DNA from: Anaerolineaceae bacterium UBA6107
GTDB taxonomy: Bacteria > Chloroflexota > Anaerolineae > Anaerolineales > Anaerolineaceae
NCBI GenBank assembly: GCA_002428455.1
Contig: DIWL01000046.1
Coordinates: 27,083 to 34,549, forward strand
Length of the DNA: 7,467 bases
Direction of reading: 5' to 3'
The position numbers were made by a program, and so were the translations under genes. The notes below the pieces were generated by a model. That model was not told where the DNA came from. It did no database searches and was given only the letters and a program-made list of their open reading frames with translations. Position 1 is the first letter of the stretch, and every line of letters starts with the position of its first letter. Positions 1 through 5,925 of the stretch are shown here, in pieces.

Positions 1-312
1 GTCAACGCGGTCACTGATTTTGATAAAGTCTTTGAGCGCGCCACAAACCCGCGAGAAAATTACCTGGTCATCAACCTGGGTACAGGGCGCGGCGTGACTG
101 TACGCGAGCTGGTAACCGCCTTTGAGAAAGTGTACGGGCAGACCATCAATAAGCGCGAGAGCGGCCCCCGCCCCGGCGATGTGGCTGGTTCCTACACAAA
201 TGCTGATAAGGCTTACCGCTTACTGCACTGGAAGGCCGAACTTTCCATCGAGCAGGGTATCGCCGACGCTCTCAAATGGGGTGAAATTCGGCAGCAAATC
301 TTGAAATTCTAG
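1..312 (+). CDS. galE: UDP-glucose 4-epimerase, C-terminal part (cut by window edge)
   Basis: The reading frame is open from base 1 to the TAG at 310-312, giving 103 residues of a protein whose start lies outside the window. It matches the C-terminal substrate-binding part of GalE-type short-chain dehydrogenases, which interconvert UDP-glucose and UDP-galactose in the cytoplasm using bound NAD. Visible landmarks are NLGTG (residues 25-29 of the fragment), RPGD (57-60, corresponding to the UDP-sugar-contacting Arg and Asp in E. coli GalE), the DKAYRLLHWKAE segment (69-80) with the typical L-x-W-K-A ending, and a final amphipathic helix. The NAD-binding Rossmann domain and the YxxxK catalytic pair are not in the window, so a related UDP-hexose epimerase with another sugar specificity cannot be excluded. 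It is followed 13 bases later by a small membrane-protein gene on the same strand. Confidence 0.85.
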   Translation, partial: VNAVTDFDKVFERATNPRENYLVINLGTGRGVTVRELVTAFEKVYGQTINKRESGPRPGDVAGSYTNADKAYRLLHWKAELSIEQGIADALKWGEIRQQILKF

Positions 313-325
313 AAAGGTTTGGAGT

Positions 326-559
326 ATGACGAACATCGGCTTAGGAATTGGTTACCTGGCGGCAGCTGTTTTGTATGTCGCCATTCCTTTGGGGTGGCTA
401 ATACTTGTGATTAGCTGCTTGTATCGCCTCAAGGCAAGGTCGCTGCACCCTACGACCAAGGCGGTATGGGCATTAACTATCGCAGCAGTCCCGTTTCTTG
501 GAGCGATTGCTTTCCTCATTATCAAACCCGCCGAAGAAGAACCAATAAGGCAAGAGTAA
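326..559 (+). CDS. Small two-helix membrane protein, PLDc_N-like
   Basis: A 77-residue protein starting at ATG 326, with AAAGG at 313-317 as a plausible ribosome binding site and GGAG directly before the start. Two hydrophobic segments (about residues 9-32 and 46-66) are joined by a short basic loop (YRLKARSLHPTTK), and the tail is short and acidic (EEEPIRQE). The positive loop and acidic tail fit a cytoplasmic loop. The pattern of two helices with a W near the start of helix 2 (W48) and a P-x-x-G motif (P56, G59) resembles the PLDc_N domain, which in cardiolipin synthases precedes the catalytic part. It also occurs alone in small proteins of unknown function. No phospholipase catalytic HKD motif follows, so no enzymatic role should be assigned. 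It lies 13 bases after galE, possibly co-transcribed, and converges on the oxidoreductase gene 32 bases away. Confidence 0.7.
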   Translation: MTNIGLGIGYLAAAVLYVAIPLGWLILVISCLYRLKARSLHPTTKAVWALTIAAVPFLGAIAFLIIKPAEEEPIRQE

Positions 560-591
560 CCTATAGACCCATAATTTATTTCAAGAAATAA

Positions 592-1656
592 TTAAAAAGC
601 CCTGTGATATTGTATTGGAATCGGAAGCGGTTGGCCGAGTTCCTTCGCCGCGTGGATCGCCCAGTAAGGATTGCGCAGCATCTCGCGGCCTAACAGCACC
701 ACGTCTGCCAATTCACCACGGATGATATCATCTGCCATTTTGGCCTGCGTGATCAATCCGACTGCCGCGGTGGAGATGCCGGCGCCTTTGCGCACCGCCT
801 CTGCAATGAACACCTGGTAACCGGGTTCAACCGGCACGGGTGCTTTGGACAGGTTGCCACCTGAAGAGCAGTCCACAAGGTCCACACCCTCCGCCTTGAG
901 CAGCCTGCCGAGAGCCACAGATTCCTGCAGCGACCAGCCGTCCTCCACCCACTCAAACCCTGAAATGCGCACAGTCAATGGCAGGCGCTCCGGCCATACA
1001 CCGCGCACAGCCTGCACCACCTCCAGCAGAAAGCGCACGCGGTTCTCGAATGAACCACCGTACTGGTCAGTGCGCAAGTTTGATTTCGGTGAGCAGAACG
1101 ACTGCAGCAGGTAACCATGCGCGCCGTGGATCTCAAGCCACTCAAAACCGGCTTCCAGGCTGCGCCGCGCCGCCTGCACGAAACAGTCGCGAATCTCGCT
1201 GATGCCTTCCACCATGAGTTCCACCGGCACCTGGTGCGCAGCAGAAAACGGTAGCGGGCTTGGGCCAACCACTTGCCACCAATCCGGGTCATCCAGCTGG
1301 ACGGGTTTTCCCCCGGTCCAGGGCTGCCCGGTACAGGCTTTGCGCCCGGCGTGGGCGATCTGGATGCCTGCCACAGCGCCGTTATCCTTGATGACACGGG
1401 TCACACGCTGCAATGGCGCAATATGTTCGTCAGACCAGATACCCACGTCCCAGGGGGTGATGCGCCCGCGTGACTCCACCGCGGTGGCTTCGGCGATGAC
1501 CAGGCCGGCTCCGCCTGCCGCGCGTGCTCCCAGGTGTATCACCTGCCAATCGTTAGAGAATCCGTCGCGGTAGCTGTACTGGCACATGGGTGAAACGCCA
1601 ATGCGGTTGCGAAGCGTGACATCTTTGATCTTCAACCGTTCAAACAGGTGAGCCAT
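592..1656 (-). CDS. namA: NADH:flavin oxidoreductase, Old Yellow Enzyme family (YqjM/NamA/XenA group)
   Basis: A 354-residue FMN-dependent ene-reductase of the Old Yellow Enzyme family. Such enzymes use NAD(P)H to reduce the C=C bond of electrophilic enals and enones. The thermophilic-like OYE class is recognisable from SPMCQYS (residues 22-28: C25 and Y27 match the flavin-tuning Cys and Tyr of YqjM), the QIAHAGRKA segment (99-107), HGAHGYLL (177-184: H177 and H180 as substrate-anchoring histidines, Y182 nearby), SPKSNLRTDQYGGSFENR (189-206) and LLGREMLRNP (321-330). R352 lies two residues from the C-terminus and is followed by an aromatic, as in YqjM, where the equivalent Arg reaches into the neighbouring subunit. 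The protein is somewhat longer than YqjM and nearer XenA in size. AAAGAGGTT at 1669-1661 is a good ribosome binding site 4 bases before the ATG. It is the last gene of the minus-strand series, 32 bases after holA. The physiological substrate cannot be read from sequence. Confidence 0.93.
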   Translation of the reverse strand: MAHLFERLKIKDVTLRNRIGVSPMCQYSYRDGFSNDWQVIHLGARAAGGAGLVIAEATAVESRGRITPWDVGIWSDEHIAPLQRVTRVIKDNGAVAGIQIAHAGRKACTGQPWTGGKPVQLDDPDWWQVVGPSPLPFSAAHQVPVELMVEGISEIRDCFVQAARRSLEAGFEWLEIHGAHGYLLQSFCSPKSNLRTDQYGGSFENRVRFLLEVVQAVRGVWPERLPLTVRISGFEWVEDGWSLQESVALGRLLKAEGVDLVDCSSGGNLSKAPVPVEPGYQVFIAEAVRKGAGISTAAVGLITQAKMADDIIRGELADVVLLGREMLRNPYWAIHAAKELGQPLPIPIQYHRAF

Positions 1657-1688
1657 GGATAACCTCTTTAGTTGGAATTTTTCTAGAA

Positions 1689-2699
1689 TTAATTACCCGC
1701 TTCAAGTAAAAAGAGCTCTAGGTTGGTGGCGAGATCCACCTGCGATGTCTTTGACTGCAGATCGATCTCCAACAGCCGGTGGTACAGACGCTCCAGTTTG
1801 CCCGGACCGTAACGTCGGGTTGCTGCGGTGTAGTCATTCATCTTCCGGGGCAGAATACCTAATTTGCGGGCTGAGTCAACCGGATTCTCGTTATTATCCA
1901 GCGCTTCACTGACCAGCAATAACTGCCTGAAGCGGTGAATGACCGCGCCCAGGAGAATCTCTGGTTGTGCATCATCCAGCAGGTGGCGCATCATCAATTG
2001 GGCTTCCTTTGTACGTCCGCCCATCAGGCGGTCCAGCATCTCGAAAACGTCCGTTGATCCCTCCGCGGAAACCAGTTCAAGTACATCCTCGTGGGTCACG
2101 GTGCGTTTGAAATCCACAAACATCAGCAGTTTGGCGATTTCCTGGCTGGCGATACCGGTGTCGTTGCCGGTGTGGAGACTCAACTCGTTTGCTGCCGGAG
2201 CATCAATCCTGCCGCCCAAGCGTTTGGCTTCCTCGACGATCCAGGTGTGCATGTTGCGCGCATCCGGCAGTCCGGCGTCGATGATCTCAGCCTGTGGGTT
2301 GCCGGTAAACCACTTTACCAGCCAATGTGCGGCGTTGAGAGTTTCCCACACCTGTACCCAACCACCCTGATCGTGGCGCCACTTTTGATGATCTTCGATG
2401 ATCAGAACCAGGTGATTTGATGGCGGCACGGATCCCAGCACGGCAACATATGCGTCCTGGCGAGCCTTGTCTAGTTTTCCCGCGTTGAAGTCGATGATTG
2501 CCAGGCGACTGCTACCGAAAAATGGCAGTGAGGAAACCGCGGTGCGGATTTCCTCGATCGATGCGGTGCGTCCATCAAGACGGGAAAGATTCATGGCAGG
2601 GTCAAAGTCTGTCCCCAGGTTTTCCTGCAGCTTCAGTAGCTGTAATTTGATACTGAATTGATCATCCCCGCGCAGGAGATGGAGGTGTGTCGAAGTCAA
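1689..2699 (-). CDS. holA: DNA polymerase III, delta subunit
   Basis: A 336-residue protein matching HolA, the delta subunit of the clamp loader, which opens the beta sliding clamp. Supporting features are the N-terminal LHLLRGDDQFSI segment (residues 6-17), the equivalent of the usual 'YLLyGeDeflI' opening; the SLPFFGSSRLAIID stretch (57-70), where family members carry the beta-clamp-binding hydrophobic residues; a degenerate nucleotide-binding-like domain I without a working Walker A; the MLDRLMGGRTKEA region (221-233); and an all-helical C-terminal collar domain. Length is normal for the family (about 330-345). The start is TTG at 2699-2697, with GGAGAG seven bases upstream; no closer ATG preserves the conserved N-terminus. 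It begins 3 bases after the stop of the DUF6391 gene, so translational coupling is likely. It is essential in well-studied bacteria. Confidence 0.9.
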   Translation of the reverse strand: MTSTHLHLLRGDDQFSIKLQLLKLQENLGTDFDPAMNLSRLDGRTASIEEIRTAVSSLPFFGSSRLAIIDFNAGKLDKARQDAYVAVLGSVPPSNHLVLIIEDHQKWRHDQGGWVQVWETLNAAHWLVKWFTGNPQAEIIDAGLPDARNMHTWIVEEAKRLGGRIDAPAANELSLHTGNDTGIASQEIAKLLMFVDFKRTVTHEDVLELVSAEGSTDVFEMLDRLMGGRTKEAQLMMRHLLDDAQPEILLGAVIHRFRQLLLVSEALDNNENPVDSARKLGILPRKMNDYTAATRRYGPGKLERLYHRLLEIDLQSKTSQVDLATNLELFLLEAGN

Positions 2700-2702
2700 A
2701 GG

Positions 2703-3263
2703 TCAGCTCTCCGCACCTTCCGAAACTTCCTCACTGACAGCCGAAATGACATCCGCAGTGAGTATATGATGGAGGGTGGGTCCCTTGCGTTCGTAGCGTA
2801 CGATCTGCCGCACCTTAAGGTTACCCGGTTCGCCGGAGGTGGAGAGTCTGGCCTGCACTTTTGGACCCAAAGGTTGCGCTGCAATTAAAGAACCGGTGAT
2901 GACGGTAATAAGCAGCGGCCAATTATCCAGTTTTTTCTTGAAAGAATTGCGATTGCCTAGAGTGGCCAACCAGGCGAGCGTACCTGCTATGACCCCCGCA
3001 GTGACGTAATTGGTGCCGCAGTTGGCGTGGATGGCGAGCTTTTTCTCACCTGCGTTCATACGTTTTAGTGCTTCCTGAACAGTTTCCAAAAGCTTATCGG
3101 TCGATATATCGCCAATAACCCAGAAACCCTTATTATCAGAGTGACCCGCGAATGGACGTGATGGATACTCCTTGGCAAGGAGGTTCAGCGTAGCGTGTTC
3201 AAGGCCATGATTGCGCCTAACAAGAGAGACGGGTCCCCAGTTGAGAATCCCTTTTTCGGTCAT
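2703..3263 (-). CDS. DUF6391 family membrane protein of unknown function
   Basis: A 186-residue protein that I assign to DUF6391 from its N-terminal RRNHGLEHATLNLL segment (residues 16-29) and the HANCGTN motif (79-85). Two hydrophobic segments follow (about 86-103 and 115-134), so it is probably an inner-membrane protein with its N-terminal domain and C-terminal tail (about 135-186) on the same side. H19-x-x-E22-H23 has the spacing of the inverted zinc motif HxxEH of M16-type metallopeptidases, and H79 and C82 could be further metal ligands. A metal site is my inference; no activity is established. An alternative is a structural membrane protein. A strong ribosome binding site GGAGG (3272-3268) precedes the ATG by four bases. 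It lies 22 bases after radA and 3 bases before holA, so it is almost certainly co-transcribed with both. Confidence 0.75.
   Translation of the reverse strand: MTEKGILNWGPVSLVRRNHGLEHATLNLLAKEYPSRPFAGHSDNKGFWVIGDISTDKLLETVQEALKRMNAGEKKLAIHANCGTNYVTAGVIAGTLAWLATLGNRNSFKKKLDNWPLLITVITGSLIAAQPLGPKVQARLSTSGEPGNLKVRQIVRYERKGPTLHHILTADVISAVSEEVSEGAES
2707..2712 (-). promoter_or_regulatory. Ribosome binding site that fixes the TTG start of holA
   Basis: On the minus strand GGAGAG (2712-2707) lies seven bases before TTG at 2699-2697. It sits inside the last codons of the upstream DUF6391 gene, whose TGA is at 2705-2703. This spacing supports the TTG as the true start and suggests that ribosomes finishing the upstream gene reinitiate on holA. 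Confidence 0.65.
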
Positions 3264-3285
3264 TTTTCCTCCAGATACAATTAGG

Positions 3286-4704
3286 TTACTTTTCGGTCAA
3301 AAATGCAAGTTGGAGCGCTTCTCTCAACGAGCGGGCTTCTTTTACTTCCATTCCCTGAGGTAACGCTTCGCCTGGTCGAACACGGCGGGGAATAACGGCA
3401 GTTTTAAATCCAAGCTTGGCAGCTTCACGCAGGCGGGAGTTCATCTGTCCAACCCAGCGCAGTTCGCCCGAGAGTCCCACCTCTCCGATCAACACCATAT
3501 CCGCTTTGACCGGCATGTCCTTGATGGACGAGGCGATTGCAACGGCAATGGCGAGGTCAGCAGCAGGCTCACTCACCTGCAGTCCGCCAATGACATTTAC
3601 GAACACATCCTGCTCCGCCAGGCGGATGCCCAGGCGGCGGGTGAGCACGGCGGTTATGAGCAGCAGGCGGTTGAAATCTACCCCATTGGGCGTTCGGCGT
3701 GGATTACCGAGGTTGCTCGGGCTGGTCAACCCCTGCATTTCCACCAACAGCGGGCGGGTGCCTTCCATGGTAACCGCGATTGCAGAACCAGGCGCGTTGA
3801 CCAGCCTTTCGGCCAGGAACGCCTCAGAGGGGTTGAGCACCTCCACCATGCCGCGGTCGCGCATCTCAAATACACCCACTTCGGCCGTCGCGCCGAAGCG
3901 ATTCTTCACGGAGCGCAGCAGCCGGTATGACTGGAAGCGATCGCCTTCAAGGTAGAGGACAGTATCCACTATGTGCTCCAGTACGCGCGGTCCGGCGATC
4001 ACGCCTTCTTTGGTCACATGACCGACCAGAAATACTGCCATTCCACTGGATTTGGCCATTTCACGCAGGCGATTGGCACATTCACGAACCTGGCTGACCG
4101 ACCCAGCTGTTGAGGCGAGGTCGGGCAGGTAAACCGTTTGGATGGAATCCACGATCAGGAGATTAGGTTTGAGCGTCAGCACATGCTCCAGAATCGTTTC
4201 AAGGTTGGTCTCGGTGAGCAACAGCAGGTCTTCGCTGAATTCAGTTATGTGGTTCTCTCCAGCCAGGCGGGTGAGGCGCAGAGCGCGCATTTTGATCTGG
4301 CGTTCAGATTCCTCACCAGAGACGTATAACACTTTCTGTCCGGGCGAGCCTTGCGCACCGGCCATTTCCAAAGCCATCTGCAGCAGCAGGGTGGATTTGC
4401 CGATGCCGGGGTCCCCGCCAACCAGCACGATGGAACCGGGCACCACGCCACCACCCAGCACACGGGCGAACTCACCGATAGGCAGTGGGATGCGTTCTTC
4501 GGCGTCTCCCGTGATATCCCCCATACGGCGCGGAAATGAACGCACGTTCACGCCGCGCGCATGTGCTTTGGCCGGCTCGGAGCGTGCCTGGATCACTTCT
4601 TCGATGAAAGTATCCCACCCTCCACACTGGGGACATTTGCCCATTTGACGCGGGACGACTTTACCGCACTGCTGACACACGTATTGACTGATCGTTTTTG
4701 GCAT
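3286..4704 (-). CDS. radA: DNA repair protein RadA (Sms)
   Basis: A 472-residue RadA, the RecA-like ATPase that helps process recombination intermediates and branch-migrate D-loops. Domains in order: a C4 zinc finger (C10, C13, C24, C27, in the form CxxC-x10-CxxC); a RecA-type ATPase core with Walker A GGDPGIGKST (96-105, K103) and Walker B LLIVDSIQT (182-190, D186); the RadA-specific KNRFG motif (267-271); and a C-terminal Lon-protease-like domain (about 290-472) including GGLQVSEPAADLA (373-385) and GEVGLSGELR (407-416). The Lon-like domain lacks the catalytic GPSAG serine motif, as is normal for RadA. Length fits the family (about 450-470). The ATG at 4704 is the only start that keeps the zinc finger intact. 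A TATAAT just upstream suggests a promoter. It is the first gene of the radA-DUF6391-holA-oxidoreductase series. Confidence 0.96.
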   Translation of the reverse strand: MPKTISQYVCQQCGKVVPRQMGKCPQCGGWDTFIEEVIQARSEPAKAHARGVNVRSFPRRMGDITGDAEERIPLPIGEFARVLGGGVVPGSIVLVGGDPGIGKSTLLLQMALEMAGAQGSPGQKVLYVSGEESERQIKMRALRLTRLAGENHITEFSEDLLLLTETNLETILEHVLTLKPNLLIVDSIQTVYLPDLASTAGSVSQVRECANRLREMAKSSGMAVFLVGHVTKEGVIAGPRVLEHIVDTVLYLEGDRFQSYRLLRSVKNRFGATAEVGVFEMRDRGMVEVLNPSEAFLAERLVNAPGSAIAVTMEGTRPLLVEMQGLTSPSNLGNPRRTPNGVDFNRLLLITAVLTRRLGIRLAEQDVFVNVIGGLQVSEPAADLAIAVAIASSIKDMPVKADMVLIGEVGLSGELRWVGQMNSRLREAAKLGFKTAVIPRRVRPGEALPQGMEVKEARSLREALQLAFLTEK

Positions 4705-4710
4705 GTACTT

Positions 4711-4716
4711 ATTATA
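4711..4716 (-). promoter_or_regulatory. Putative -10 box for radA
   Basis: On the minus strand a perfect TATAAT (4716-4711) lies six bases before the radA ATG. No good -35 hexamer stands at 16-18 bases: the nearest match, CTGACA, is only 9 bases upstream. Transcription from this box would begin at or next to the A of the start codon, giving a leaderless message. No strong ribosome binding site is present (only a TAGG 12 bases upstream), which agrees with that. The gap is AT-rich here, so chance occurrence is possible. Confidence 0.4.
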
Positions 4717-4720
4717 CCTA

Positions 4721-4744
4721 CTCGGTGTCAGCCACGGGCACGAG
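4721..4744 (-). repeat. Imperfect inverted repeat in the gap between the acyltransferase gene and radA
   Basis: The two arms, CTCGGTGTC (4721-4729) and GGCACGAG (4737-4744), can pair over eight positions with one bulged G and one G-U pair around a seven-base loop. It lies after the stop of the upstream acyltransferase gene (4771) and just before the putative radA -10 box. It has no following T-run on the minus strand, so it is not a standard intrinsic terminator. It could be a processing or operator site, or chance. Confidence 0.3.
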
Positions 4745-4770
4745 GTAATTGTTCATATGTCCGCACCCAT

Positions 4771-5913
4771 TCATGGCGCAGCATTATCCAAGTGCTTGAT
4801 ATAGCAACGTCGGCGTTTGTGCTGGCGGGTGTCGAAATGCTTCCACTGACCCTGTACAAGGTGGTTATCCTCGAGTTCGGGATTGGATTCGACCTTGCGG
4901 ATCCCATTCTGGATGAACACCTCGTTGATGCGGTTGATCAGGACGGCATTCACGCCCTTGCCCTGGTACTCGGGCTTGACTGCGATCAGGTAAAGATCAG
5001 CGCGGTCATTTTTCTTTAATGCGCGCAGGAGGTGGAAAAAACCGAACGGGAAAAGTGAACCGTTGGCTTTCTGCATCGCGCGCGTGAGAGAGGGCATGGT
5101 AACGCCGAAAGCGACCATCTCGCCGGTGGCGTTGAGCACGACCGGTACGAACTCGGGTCGGATAAAGCCGAAATACTGTTTTGTGTAATACGCCACCTGT
5201 TTATCATTGAGCGGGATGTAGCCGTAGAGGTTGCGGTAACTCTCGTTGAATAGCGCGAAGATCTGTGCTGCAAAAGAGAGAATCTCCTTTTTCGTGGTAA
5301 AGGTGACCAGGCGCAGGTTCTCGCGGCGCAGGATGATGCCGGCGAGTTTGGCGATCTTGGGATCGGGCTCTGAGGGAACGGTGATCTCGTACTCGATCCA
5401 GTCGGTGTCCTTTCGGTACCCCAGGCGCTCCAGGTGTTCGGGGTAATAGGGGTGATTGTAAATTGTGGCCATGGTGGAGGGCTCGTTGAAACCTTCCACC
5501 AGCATGCCAGCCTGGTCCATGTCGGTGAAACCGAGCGGACCGTGAACGGCGGTGCAGCCGTTTTCGCGTGCCCACTCCTCCACTTTTTCCATCAAGGCGG
5601 CGGAGACCGCGTGATCGTCAATGAAATCCAGCCAGCCGAACCGCATATAGGACTGGTTCCAGCGGTGACGGTGCCCCTCGCTGAGAATGGCCGCTACCCG
5701 GCCGACGATCTGCCCATCACGGTAAGCCAGCCATTGGCGTGACCGGCTGTATTCGTACGCGGCGTTCTTCTCAGGCGAGAAGGTGTTGAGCACATTTTGA
5801 TACATTGGCGGCACCCAGTACGGATTGCCGCGATAAAGAGTGCGCGGAAAATGTACGAAGGCTTTCAGCTCCCCGGTTGTTTTTACCTCTCGAATTTCCA
5901 TCGGCGTCACCAT
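4771..5913 (-). CDS. GNAT-fold N-acyltransferase, YghO/BcerS-like family (downstream copy)
   Basis: A 380-residue protein of the YghO/BcerS-like family, a long GNAT-fold group that includes bacterial ceramide synthase, which N-acylates a sphingoid base using an acyl thioester. Landmarks: an N-terminal FPRTLYRGNPYWVPP segment (residues 22-36); WLAYRDGQIVGRVAA (61-75), a GNAT-like core; YMRFGWLDFIDD (89-100); VHGPLGFTDMDQAGMLVEGF (123-142), very conserved between the two copies; and a second GNAT-like half with RADLYLIAVKPEYQGKGVNA (304-323). There Q317-G-K-G320 is the acyl-CoA pyrophosphate loop, although the last G/A of the usual motif is N322. No membrane segment is evident. The start may be M1 (5913) or M5 (5901); the latter has GGTGA upstream and starts closer to the paralogue's ETREV. 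It begins 12 bases after the paralogue's stop. Substrate is unknown; ceramide synthesis is only a family-based possibility. Confidence 0.8.
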   Translation of the reverse strand: MVTPMEIREVKTTGELKAFVHFPRTLYRGNPYWVPPMYQNVLNTFSPEKNAAYEYSRSRQWLAYRDGQIVGRVAAILSEGHRHRWNQSYMRFGWLDFIDDHAVSAALMEKVEEWARENGCTAVHGPLGFTDMDQAGMLVEGFNEPSTMATIYNHPYYPEHLERLGYRKDTDWIEYEITVPSEPDPKIAKLAGIILRRENLRLVTFTTKKEILSFAAQIFALFNESYRNLYGYIPLNDKQVAYYTKQYFGFIRPEFVPVVLNATGEMVAFGVTMPSLTRAMQKANGSLFPFGFFHLLRALKKNDRADLYLIAVKPEYQGKGVNAVLINRINEVFIQNGIRKVESNPELEDNHLVQGQWKHFDTRQHKRRRCYIKHLDNAAP

Positions 5914-5925
5914 TGTCTTAGCAAT

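Noticed and set aside
1..312. Partial epimerase considered as ceramide reductase (CerR-like), which would pair with the BcerS-like genes
   Set aside because: The C-terminal motifs NLGTG, RPGD and the LHWKAE ending are those of GalE-type UDP-hexose epimerases; it is also on the other strand and separated by four unrelated genes.
572..594. AT-rich inverted repeat (ATTTATTTC / GAAATAAT) in the convergent gap, as a bidirectional terminator
   Set aside because: The stem is nearly all A-T with a bulge, it overlaps the oxidoreductase stop codon, and no T-run follows on either strand. At best a weak terminator.
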